The notes: generated by a model not told the origin, from the letters alone. A stretch of DNA of 12,339 nt from Spirogloea muscicola (GCA_009602725.1 WELB01000006.1:786344-798682); one strand, 5' to 3'; shown: positions 1 through 6,835, numbered from the stretch's first letter. Program-made: numbers and translations.

Positions 1-2050
1 CGAACGACCGCATGTTGCGGATGGAGCCTTCCAGGTTGCGAGTGCTAAGAGGCACAGTACCCGAGACCCAGGGATGCTCGAGTGCATCGGCAGCCTCCAG
101 CCGAAGTGATGGGTCAGGCTCCAGGAGCTTCACCAGAAGGTCCGTCAGCTCCGCTGATGAGGAGCTGGGCAGTGCCACCACCTTGCCAGCCTGCCATGCA
201 CGGGGTCTAGTCAGAGCTGATCAAGCAACTACAATGAAGTATCCGAAGCAGCTACCGAATCAGCTGTACACCATACTGTTGTCGGAAGCCAGACATTCTC
301 CAGGCAAGCTATATCTGAGGAGGATCTCACCTGCAGGTTCAGCCACGTCTGGTTGGCCTGCACGTTGCGGCTGTTGAGGACAGGCGGCAGGCCTGTGACA
401 AGGACATGAATGATGGCACCCACGCTCCACAAGTCCACCTCCTTGCTGTATGAACGTGTCCAGACCTCCGGGGCGGAGTAAAATGCCGTCCCCATGAAGT
501 CGGTAAGCTTAGCGTCGTCATCCACGATGGCCGCACTGCCAAAGTCCACAACCTTGATGTGCAGCCCGTCCTTGGTGGCGAGGAGGATGTTTTCCAGCTT
601 CTGCTGACCAGCCAGCAGATCAAGAGGCCCCTGTCAATCTCTGCACCCGGCATATTCTTAGAGCTAAGGCTCAGCTAACCAGGGCCACTTCAGATTCTAT
701 CCTATCTGCTGTTGTCAGAGCGGCAGTGCACCCTGCAGTCCTGACTCTTATCAATGCTACTCCCAGGTTGTGTGCGGCATCTTCACACCAGGTCGCGGTG
801 CACAACTCCCCGGGCGTGGCAGTGAGCCACGGCCTTCAGCAGACCCCTGCCTGCGATGCCGCCATGGTGCCAGCTGCTTTTATGCCTCAGCCTGCTGCCA
901 GCGCTGTTGTACTGAGCTGACGGCAAAGCTCAAGCTGCAGCCGGAGGGGTCCACTTCCGAGCTACTCGGGAGCGCAGTGTGTGCACATGCCAATTTCTGC
1001 GGCGTCCTGCTCGGAGAAAAGCTCCTGTGTGGCCAGATGCTGGAAGAGGTCCCCGCCAGTCGCAAGCTCCAGGACGAGGTAGAGGTAGTTACTGTCCTCG
1101 TACGTGGCGTACAGCTCCACAATCTGGCTGCAAGCTGGCAGGCCTTCCCACACCTAGGCAGCCCGCCGTCGCACGACAGCCATGCTTGGCAGTCAGGACG
1201 GAGGGCCCAAACCACGGTGCCGGAGGATGGTGCAGTGCACCACAGAACGAACCGATGGGGGCAGAGATGGGCGCCGGCAGCCCCGCAGGTCAGCAGGAGC
1301 AGCAGTTGTGTCCAGAAGTCGCACTGATGACAACACTAAGGGCCGTCGACTCTGAGTGACTATGCCAAGTGCGGCACCCAGGTCCACCCACAACGTTCCA
1401 GCAAGTGGCGGCAAGGTGGGGGGTGGGTCCGGCAGGCGAGCGGCAGCGGCGGGCTGGCAGCAATTGGCCGCGAGTATGAGAGATGTGAGCCTCACCCGCT
1501 GCAAGGCCGCCACCTCGGACGTCTGTGCAGGCGGGCACGGAACGAAGCAGGCACAGCCCACTAGCCGGACGTCAATGCCCGTCAGAAAAGCAGGCCTGCC
1601 GGAGCTGCCGGTAGGCAGGCCAGCCCGGGCGCGCAGTGCAGCGAAGGAGAGTGGGGCAGGCGGGCGCCTTGGGCAGAGCCGGGGAGGGCGCACCCGGGAG
1701 ATGCGGGCGGGCCGGCGGGCGAGAGCGCGCTTGGAGCAGGCCTTGACGGCGACGCGGCGGCCGGTGCGCCGCTCCACGGCCAGCCTGGTGGCCGCCGGCG
1801 GGGGCGAGCCTCAGGAGGAGCAAGACTGCGTGCTGGTTACAGACGTCCAGGCGGAGTGGTTCGAGATGTGCCTTTAGTGGGGCAGCGCCGTCAGGACGGC
1901 CTTGGGCGCGGTGCGGGCTGTGGCGGGGAGAGGCGGGCCTGACGGTGGCGGCGCGGCCGTAGCCGAGAGCGCCGCCCAGCAGGCGGTAGTCGTCCGCCAG
2001 GCGCGCGCCGCCGCCGCCCACCTTCGCGCCGCCCGCCAGCCACGCCTCGC
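1..2050 (-). CDS. Ser/Thr protein kinase, CAMK/CDPK-like, seven exons, partial at both ends
   Basis: Proposed exons, 5' to 3' on the minus strand: about 2050-1939, 1784-1694, 1522-1496, 1153-987, 846-789, 600-331 and 181-1. Spliced together they give a complete kinase domain with all invariant residues: glycine loop GYGRAATV, lysine in RRVAVKACSK, helix-C glutamate in TSEVAALQR, HRDLKLEN catalytic loop, DFG (VVDFGSA), SAPEVW, DLWSVG and the late RLEAADALEHPWV. Spacing from glycine loop to VAVK equals that of PKA. It should therefore be an active protein kinase. The segment after HPWV (LSTRNLEGSIRNMRSF) resembles the junction after CDPK and CaMK catalytic domains, so regulatory sequence may follow beyond the left edge. 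The HPxI segment before the hinge is replaced by LPACSQIVELYATYED. Exon 1 needs a GC-AG intron. The exon 4/5 junction is either GT-AG (987/846) or GC-AG (991/850). No in-frame ATG was found: a TAA lies upstream near 2130, so the start is unresolved. Confidence 0.85.
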
Positions 2051-2051
2051 N
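2051..2051. other. ambiguous base (N)
   Basis: The only N in the window lies inside GC-rich CCGCCG repeats at the 5' edge of the kinase gene. Such a base often marks a weak base call or a collapsed simple repeat. The length here may be wrong, which could explain why no ATG reads into kinase exon 1. Confidence 0.9.
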
Positions 2052-2159
2052 CCGCCGCCGCCGTAGCAGCGGCCTGGCTGCCCGGGCCAGCCGGGGGACG
2101 GGTTTGGTCGGGCGGCCGAGTTAGCCGGCTCGTGGGCCACAAGCTTGTACCCCGGCGAG

Positions 2160-2722
2160 GATGGGAAGGGAGGCTAAGGCAAGCCAGTACACGTGTGGGC
2201 AGGACAAGGGAAAACCCAACAGGCGGGCTAACGGCAACCGAACGACAGCCACACCCGAAGCCGGGCGAATGTTAGAAATTATGCATTAGCTCCTCCTATG
2301 TACCAGCCAGCTGATTACCCAGTTAACAGGACATTTGTAAGGCTAGAATTGGCCTCCCTTTCAATTCCATGCGCACCGCGCGCGCCTTCTCTCTTTAGCC
2401 TTCATATTCTTTTTTGGTGTCCCGCTTAGGGCAGCACCTGCCGCTTCCAGGGGCGGCTTGCCCGGATCATCGGGGTGACACGCAGGCAGATCACATGTGT
2501 GAGGGTGTGCATCACGCCTGTGGACTCACTGGCTTGACGGGGCACCTTCGAACCGGCCGTGCTCTCGCTGCGGCCTCCGGCTTTCGTCAGGGGGATAGTT
2601 TACCGGCAGCTAGTCTGTCGGATGTGAGGCTCCTCACTCGTAACTACTAAGTGGTCCATCCTCCCCCGTTCTGCCATAGCCTCTTCAGGCCCCGCAGTCG
2701 CTGCTTAGCTCGTAGTTTGGCC
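2160..2722. other. intergenic stretch with no recognisable gene
   Basis: Both strands hold only short ORFs of unlikely composition. It should contain the kinase promoter and 5' leader, but no TATA-like box is convincing. A small palindrome GTGAGGCTCCTCAC lies near 2624. It ends where the first clear copy of the dispersed repeat begins. Confidence 0.5.
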
Positions 2723-2800
2723 CCTTCGAACCTTGTCAATTCTTTTCGGGCTGGCTTCTCACAGCCCTTGCCCCCTTTGGGAGAGCCACTTCTTCTTCGA
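2723..2800 (+). repeat. dispersed hairpin repeat, copy A
   Basis: Core 2748-2767 reads GGGCTGGCTTCTCACAGCCC, a GGGCTG/CAGCCC stem. Upstream is the family leader (CCTTGTCAATTCTTTTC) and downstream the family trailer (CCCTTTGGGAGAGCCACTTC). Leader, core and trailer all match copy B in the same order, so the similarity is not limited to the hairpin. Confidence 0.7.
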
Positions 2801-2896
2801 GCCCGCTCTGCAGCCGGCTCCCTGCCCGACTACCTAAACGGACACCTTCGGCCGGCTCTGCAGCCGGCCCCTCGGCCCCCCAGCGGGCTGACCCGC
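2800..2896. repeat. GC-rich stem-loops, one with an 8-bp perfect stem
   Basis: 2850-2869 is GGCCGGCT-CTGC-AGCCGGCC, an 8-bp perfect stem with a 4-nt loop. About 50 bp upstream (near 2803-2818) is a weaker relative with the same CTGC loop (CCGCT-CTGC-AGCCGG). Just downstream, 2883-2896 is GCGGG-CTGA-CCCGC, another 5-bp stem with a 4-nt loop. No T-run follows and no function can be assigned. Confidence 0.6.
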
Positions 2897-2984
2897 CGGG
2901 ACCCACTGTGTCTTGCATTCTTTCCATCCATACAGAAGGGGGTCGAGTTAGCACAAGCTCACTAACTCTAGCAGAAGCCACCGT

Positions 2985-3057
2985 CCTCCTTTTGTTCATT
3001 CTTTCTGGGCTGGCTTTTTCCAGCCCCTATCCTCAATGGGCGAGCCCTTCTTCTTTT
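2985..3057 (+). repeat. dispersed hairpin repeat, copy B
   Basis: Core 3007-3026 is GGGCTGGCTTTTTCCAGCCC, with a 7-bp stem GGGCTGG/CCAGCCC. The leader (TTTTGTTCATTCTTTCT) and trailer (ATGGGCGAGCCCTTCTTC) parallel copy A. Similarity to copy A continues weakly past the unit: a GCxGCCGGC..CCTGCC..GACT stretch follows both copies. Confidence 0.7.
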
Positions 3058-3150
3058 GCCCACTGCTCCTCCTTGCTTGCCAGCGCCCACGCCACCTGCC
3101 TTGAGTCGCTGCCGGCCTGCTTCCTGCCGGACTCTGCCGCCATCACCGCC

Positions 3151-3369
3151 ATGGGCAAGAAGGCTGTCTTTGCCGAGGGCAAGAAGGCGAGGAAGGAGCG
3201 CGGTGCTCCCTTCAAGAGCACCGCGGCTTCATCGCCTGAGCCTCAAGCTTCATCGTCGCCTGAGCCCCAACCAAGTGATGGTGATACTCCGGGTCCTCAG
3301 CATTCATTTAGCCCTAATACGACTCTAACGATCAGCCCAGCTCAACAAAGAGTACAATCCTGCTTCTGA
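3151..3369 (+). CDS. small hypothetical ORF, basic then Ser/Pro/Glu-rich (doubtful)
   Basis: A 72-residue reading frame starts at an ATG in good context (CACCGCCATGGGC). It has a lysine/arginine-rich start (MGKKAVFAEGKKARKERG) followed by a low-complexity tail with two SSPEPQ repeats. No domain is recognisable. It lies exactly between repeat copies B and C, so it may be a remnant of an ORF carried by a larger mobile unit, or a chance frame in GC-rich DNA. The frame stays open upstream to about 2908, but that part overlaps repeat B and looks non-coding. No splice partner or neighbouring gene supports it. Confidence 0.22.
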   Translation: MGKKAVFAEGKKARKERGAPFKSTAASSPEPQASSSPEPQPSDGDTPGPQHSFSPNTTLTISPAQQRVQSCF

Positions 3370-3379
3370 CGCCATCCGG

Positions 3380-3450
3380 CCCTTCAGACCTTGTCCTTCG
3401 GGCTGGCCTCTCAGCCATTGCGCTAAACTGGAAAAGCTGTTCTATGAAGG
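3380..3450 (+). repeat. dispersed hairpin repeat, copy C
   Basis: Core 3400-3416 is GGGCTGGCCTCTCAGCC, preceded by CAGACCTTGTCCTTC and followed by CATTGCGCTAAACTGG and GAAAAGCTGTTC. This matches the leader and trailer seen in inverted form in copy D (ACCTTGTACATTC and CATTGCCTTACTTTTAAGAGC). Confidence 0.65.
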
Positions 3451-3485
3451 GACTCTGGTACTTACGAGTGAGCACACAGAGCACA

Positions 3486-3522
3486 TACATAGCCGCCAGA
3501 TTCCTCATCTGGCAGCTATGTA
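3486..3522. repeat. strong 15-bp stem-loop with 5-nt loop
   Basis: Arms TACATAGCcGCCAGAT (3486-3501) and ATCTGGCaGCTATGTA (3507-3522) pair over 15 positions with a single C-A mismatch, around a TCCTC loop. This is the longest near-perfect hairpin in the gene-poor stretch. It stands 20-30 bp from the next repeat copies. Confidence 0.75.
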
Positions 3523-3545
3523 GCTATGGAGCGTGTGTTGAGTGA

Positions 3546-3579
3546 CGGAGGGCCTGTGTGGCCAAGTACAAAGAATTGG
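3546..3579 (-). repeat. degenerate fragment of the dispersed repeat, copy D'
   Basis: In minus orientation it reads TTTGTACTTGGCCACACAGGCCC. It follows copy D at roughly one repeat length, so it is best seen as a decayed tandem neighbour that kept the leader and the hairpin idea but not the exact core. Confidence 0.4.
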
Positions 3580-3652
3580 GAAAAGTAAGCTCTTAAAAGT
3601 AAGGCAATGGCTGTGGGAGGCCAGCCCAAAGGAATGTACAAGGTCCAAAAGG
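3577..3652 (-). repeat. dispersed hairpin repeat, copy D
   Basis: Core 3609-3627 on the plus strand is GGCTGTGGGAGGCCAGCCC, the reverse complement of the family core. On the minus strand the leader is ACCTTGTACATTCCTTT and the trailer CATTGCCTTACTTTTAAGAG. It is in tandem with copy E: core-to-core spacing is 70 bp. Confidence 0.75.
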
Positions 3653-3653
3653 G

Positions 3654-3717
3654 AAAGACTCTTACAGTAGAGGGCGATGGCTGTGATTGGCCAGCCCAGA
3701 AAAGTACGAAGGCAAGC
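3654..3717 (-). repeat. dispersed hairpin repeat, copy E
   Basis: Core 3679-3697 is GGCTGTGATTGGCCAGCCC (plus strand). The trailer on the minus strand is CATCGCCCTCTACTGTAAGAG. Part of that trailer recurs in the opposite orientation at 3733-3746 (CATCGCCCTCTGCT). This makes a 13-of-14 inverted repeat (3666-3679 with 3733-3746) that encloses the copy E core. Confidence 0.75.
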
Positions 3718-3835
3718 ACATCGACAGATGTACATCGCCCTCTGCTAAGCTGACCCGCTCAGTAACCACGAGTCACCACGTAGAGGTCGCTAGCTGATGC
3801 CCACATACCGGACTGCATATGACGAGCCCCTCTAC

Positions 3836-3866
3836 CACCAGCTAAAGCTCGACCAGCTTTCTGGTG
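3836..3866. repeat. 12-bp stem-loop with 2-nt bulge and 5-nt loop
   Basis: CACCAG-ct-AAAGCT (3836-3849) pairs with AGCTTTCTGGTG (3855-3866) around a CGACC loop. The only defect is a 2-nt bulge. It is the right-hand counterpart of the hairpin at 3486-3522, with repeat copies D', D and E between them. Confidence 0.65.
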
Positions 3867-4024
3867 CAAAGCACAAATGCATCTTTCGCCAAATTTTCAG
3901 CGCTCCCAAGCTTTGGCAATCAACAGCGCGCTGGGCGTGCACTTATCCAGGCCATTGGCTTCAGTGGCGGTGCTCTGGCTCCCCAACTTAGCCTGTCGGA
4001 TTTGCATAAGCTCATTCGTTGATA

Positions 4025-4095
4025 CGAAGAAGGAACATCTCTTCAAAGATAAGGCAATGGCTGTGAGAGACCAGCCCACACATATGAACAAGGAG
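4025..4095 (-). repeat. dispersed hairpin repeat, copy F
   Basis: Core 4059-4077 is GGCTGTGAGAGACCAGCCC on the plus strand. On the minus strand the leader is CTCCTTGTTCATATGTG and the trailer CATTGCCTTATCTTTGAAGAG, closely matching copies C and D. Confidence 0.75.
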
Positions 4096-4255
4096 TGACG
4101 TCCCCCTTCAGCCGGTTTTGCACAACTACATAGCCCCCAGCAGCATAGGGGTTCGCTTTCTGTAGCCCCACTCTTTGCAATCGCTTTTGCCTCAACAATG
4201 TACTGGCTTGATGTGGCCTCCGTTCATCTTTTAGCAAAACGCGCGCCCTCTCTCC

Positions 4256-4275
4256 CCCTAAATCGCAAACCCTAA
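4256..4275 (+). promoter_or_regulatory. telomere-like motif pair (CCCTAAA and AAACCCTAA)
   Basis: CCCTAAA at 4256-4262 and AAACCCTAA at 4267-4275 match the plant and green-algal telomere unit TTTAGGG read on the other strand. AAACCCTAA is also the 'telo box' known from plant promoters. With only two units it could be chance, a degenerate interstitial telomeric site or a promoter element. No gene start is visible close by. Confidence 0.35.
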
Positions 4276-4287
4276 CATTTAAACCCA

Positions 4288-4306
4288 CGCTCCAATTCCT
4301 GGAGCG
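4288..4306. repeat. 7-bp perfect stem-loop with 5-nt loop
   Basis: CGCTCCA-ATTCC-TGGAGCG. It is short, but the third hairpin in about 820 bp with a 5-nt loop. It lies just after the telomere-like motifs. Confidence 0.5.
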
Positions 4307-4353
4307 CCTACCGGCGGCCATTTCAGACCCAAGGGTGCGCCTATTTTCTTTTT

Positions 4354-4450
4354 AGACCTTGTGCACTTCGTTTGGGCTAACCATGGCCTTACTTCGTATT
4401 TTCGGGGTGGCTTTCACTGCCCACCGCCCCATTGGAATAGCTTACTTCTA
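4354..4450 (+). repeat. degenerate dispersed repeat, copy I (possibly two fused units)
   Basis: The leader AGACCTTGTGCACTTC is well kept. The core is decayed to TTTGGGCTAACCATGGCCTT. A second decayed unit follows: TTCGGGGTGGCTTTCACTGCC, then CATTGGAATAGCTTACTTCT. The order of elements matches the family, but stem pairing is largely lost. Confidence 0.45.
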
Positions 4451-4870
4451 CTATGAACGATTTGTTTCTTCTCCACCGGAAAAGAGAGAGAAGACGCACG
4501 GTGCGCATGAAATTGAATGGGAGGCCAACTCTAGCCTTACAAATGTACCACCGGGGAAGAAGTGTACTGGCTTGGTTTGAACCTCACTTCTGTTACATGC
4601 GAAGCACGCACCTTCTCTCTTCTTCAACTATGCCATCCACAACTCTTTCAAGACGAACCCTGAGGCCTATCTGACGCTCCTGCTATTGTGCCTAGGCCTG
4701 CCGCCCATCTGCCTGATCGGACTCAGTCAGTGTGAGTGCCGCTTCCAAGCGGAGGGCGGAGACCTGGCTACGCATAAGCTCTGCGATGCCCCACTGGCCC
4801 CCAAGTGGTGAGCGTTCACAATCTCCTACAGAACCCCCTGGCGGAATTGATGCGTGACGCCGGCCACCGC
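4451..4870. other. no recognisable gene or repeat copy
   Basis: Short frames on both strands show no domain, no good start context and no splice partners. Weak resemblance to the sequence following copy B (CTGCCG..CTGCCTGATCGGACTC near 4699-4725) hints at more decayed copies of a longer unit. Confidence 0.35.
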
Positions 4871-4960
4871 GCTCACAGGATTGCCTTTCTTTGAGAGAGC
4901 TCTTTCTCTTTTGGCCTTGCATTTCACAGCTATCGCCTCTTTTTGGAAATGCTTCTTCTG
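4871..4960 (+). repeat. truncated dispersed repeats, copy J (two 3' halves)
   Basis: CTCACAGGATTGCCTTTCTTTG with AGAGAGCTCTTTCTC, then TTCACAGCTATCGCCTC with TTTTTGGAAATGCTTCTTC. Both match the 3' half of the unit (CACAGCC-ATYGCC-TTTGGAAGAGC-TTCT). The GGGCTGG arm is missing from both, so no hairpin forms. Confidence 0.45.
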
Positions 4961-5475
4961 TCTACTAGCCCCACGAATCAACTGCAGAGCATGCAGGCCT
5001 GGGCGCTCCTGACGACGCTGCTCCGACCAATATTACAGTCTCTGCATAGGGAGAACCAGGCAGGCCGTTCGGCCCTCGCAGCAATGGCCACATCCCAAGC
5101 TTGTCAAGTGCAAAGGCAGCCAGCAGGTGGCAGCGAAGAACGGAAGGGGCGAGAGGCTGCGGCCTTGGAGGTTGGAAGTGAGCCTCGTCTGCTTAAAGGG
5201 GACGTGTGGCTGCTGTGGCAGCAGTCTCTGGCTTGCGAAACGGGGTTGCTCTTCCTCCCCTCAGCTGATCTGCCTTCCTATTGCTGATACAAGGGTACTA
5301 AGATGGGGAAGGGTACTAAGAGCGCCCTGTCTGCCTAGCCTGTGGCTCCGGAAACATAATTTTTGAACACCCTCTGCATGCACCTGGCTGATTCTTACAG
5401 CCGCTCTTTAGTATCAGTAGGCGCATACTTACTTATCTTTCTGTCTCACGAACTCGTGGGAATAATTTGACTAAT
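4961..5475. other. no recognisable gene
   Basis: A plus-strand frame from an ATG at 4949 to 5287 encodes about 112 residues. It starts inside repeat copy J, has mixed composition and no recognisable domain, so I do not call it a gene. The rest of the stretch is AT-richer and shows nothing further. Confidence 0.35.
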
Positions 5476-5488
5476 TGCCGAGGCAGCG

Positions 5489-5938
5489 ATGACCAAGCGG
5501 GGCACCCACTTACCGTGGCAGCGACGGCACATCCGCCGCGGCGATCGGGGGCGGCCAAAGTGGTCGGCGGCGACGGCCGGTCAGACGGCGGGAGGCACTT
5601 CATCTGTTTTCGAGCTCACACGCGGCCACGGAGCAGCTGGCAGGAGGTCGTCCCCGCCTCGTCCAACTTCCGCCTCTGACCTTTTCCGTGCTGACGAGTA
5701 GCTCGAAAGGAGGGCAGCACGGATCGCAGCCCGCCAAGTGGCGCATCATCGACGCACCGCTCGCGCATTGCGACACTTGGCCGCAAGTCGGCCCGCTTGG
5801 CCAGCGCTAGCCGACGACGCGAAGAGCAAACGAGAGAAGGCGCGTTGTGCAGAGGATCATAAGTTAGGCGATGTCGAGCAACTACACAGCTCACATGCAA
5901 CAAGGCAAAGGAGGTGCAGGCATTCGGGCTACGTTTAG
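5489..5938 (+). pseudogene. possible broken ORF: one frame interrupted by a single TAG at 5699-5701
   Basis: From ATG 5489 (GGCAGCGATGACC) the frame encodes 70 residues rich in Arg, Gly, Ser and Thr, ending in SDLFRADE before TAG. The same frame then continues for 78 codons (LERRAARIAARQVAHHRRTA onward, with an acidic/basic stretch DDAKSKREKARCAEDHK) to a TAG at 5936-5938. Without the internal stop it would be about 150 residues. No domain is recognised. It may be a decayed gene or transposon ORF, or chance openness of GC-rich DNA. No splice site pair that removes the stop was identified. Confidence 0.2.
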
Positions 5939-5988
5939 TGAAGCACTAGGTTGATTAGGGCCAAGGCAAAATTCATGCCGAGGCGTTT

Positions 5989-6061
5989 GGACCTTCAAAA
6001 TTCTGTGGGCTGGCTCTTTTCCCAGCCCTCGTTCCCTTTGAAGAAGCTACTTCTTTCAAGG
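5989..6061 (+). repeat. dispersed hairpin repeat, copy G
   Basis: Core 6007-6028 is a 7-bp perfect stem, GGGCTGG...CCAGCCC, with an 8-nt loop. The leader is GGACCTTCAAAATTCTGT and the trailer CCCTTTGAAGAAGCTACTTC. It has one of the best stems in the family. Confidence 0.75.
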
Positions 6062-6397
6062 AAGCAGGGCCAAAACGTGATTACAGGGGGACTGAATAGG
6101 CGACAAGACGTATACGTGCCACGGCCCGCTCGCCGGGGCTGCCTAGTGCATCCAATCCAAATGGCAAATCCACTTAAGACTCTCTCGTCCTCCCCTGCAC
6201 TTTCAACCTCTCCCACACATTGGCACTTCGCTTTTTGTACATCCATCGTTTGCACTCTCTACGCCTTTTGGCATGATCAGCATGTCGGCTTGGCCTTGCG
6301 AATTATGTGCACCGCTCGCCTTTCCTCTGTAATCACCGTCTGCCGACGCCGAGGGGGCAGCCCCTCTGCGTCCTCACGGTTGTCTGGCTCCAGTAGC
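6062..6397. other. intergenic, nothing recognised
   Basis: A long plus-strand frame crosses this part (about 5951-6742), but it begins at TTG and runs straight through repeat copies G and H. Its translation has no domain. I see no gene here. Confidence 0.4.
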
Positions 6398-6464
6398 CGT
6401 TTTTCATTCCTCTTGGGCTGGCCCTTACAGCCATCGCCTGCTTTGGAAGAGCGGCTTCCCTTTG
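6398..6464 (+). repeat. dispersed hairpin repeat, copy H
   Basis: Core 6415-6432 is GGGCTGGCCCTTACAGCC, with leader TTTTTCATTCCTCTT and trailer CATCGCCTGCTTTGGAAGAG. It is the copy closest to the glutamate decarboxylase gene, about 370 bp before its ATG, so it may lie in the promoter region. Confidence 0.7.
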
Positions 6465-6835
6465 ACAGCCATGGCCTCCCGACGACAATGGCACCGCTTG
6501 CCCTCGTCGACGCCGAAGCCGCAACCGTCACTGACGGCATGGCCCCAGCAGGAGCTGGCCTCCCCGGCGCGGCTTTCCCTGGCCTGCCGGCTGATGGGCC
6601 ATGCACGGCGCCGTCAGCCGCATCTGCCGCCCCGCTGCCGCTGCGGCCTCCGCTTCACCCATTGGGCTTGTTCCTTCATTGGGCGCGCCGTCGTCACGAC
6701 GACGCCGCTACTCCCCACTCAGCCGCTTTTGAGTGGTTTTGAGTGCAAAACGCCACCCGCTCCCCAGCACCCTCGGCACCCGCCTGCTCGCCGCCGCCCC
6801 GGCCAGCCCGGCCACCGCGCGCCCGCCCCGCCGCC
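6465..6835 (+). promoter_or_regulatory. probable promoter and 5' leader of glutamate decarboxylase
   Basis: The stretch becomes strongly GC- and CpG-rich towards the ATG and has no TATA-like box, as is common for broadly expressed algal genes. The last bases before the start, CCGCCATGG, form a strong initiation context. The transcription start cannot be placed. Confidence 0.4.

Noticed and set aside
1572-2021. 149-codon minus-strand frame over kinase exon 1.
   Set aside because: Only the first part is kinase (glycine loop). It starts at GTG and continues into the intron after 1939.
2548-2735. TTCGAACC motifs resembling the T-arm of a tRNA.
   Set aside because: No acceptor stem, D-arm or anticodon arm could be found around either motif.
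2723-4095. The idea that the dispersed repeats encode a peptide repeat (such as GWPL or FSQP).
   Set aside because: Copies give different frames and lengths, lie in both orientations and contain stops; the DNA palindrome is kept better than any reading frame.
4043-4321. Minus-strand frame of 92 codons with an ATG at 4321.
   Set aside because: Ends inside repeat copy F and covers the telomere-like motifs and a hairpin; no family similarity seen.
4949-5287. 112-codon plus-strand frame starting with ATG.
   Set aside because: Begins inside a truncated repeat copy, has no recognisable domain and no splice partners. Not excluded, but unsupported.
5951-6742. Long plus-strand open frame (263 codons).
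   Set aside because: Starts at TTG, crosses two copies of the dispersed repeat and has no domain or sensible composition; best explained as a chance frame in GC-rich DNA.
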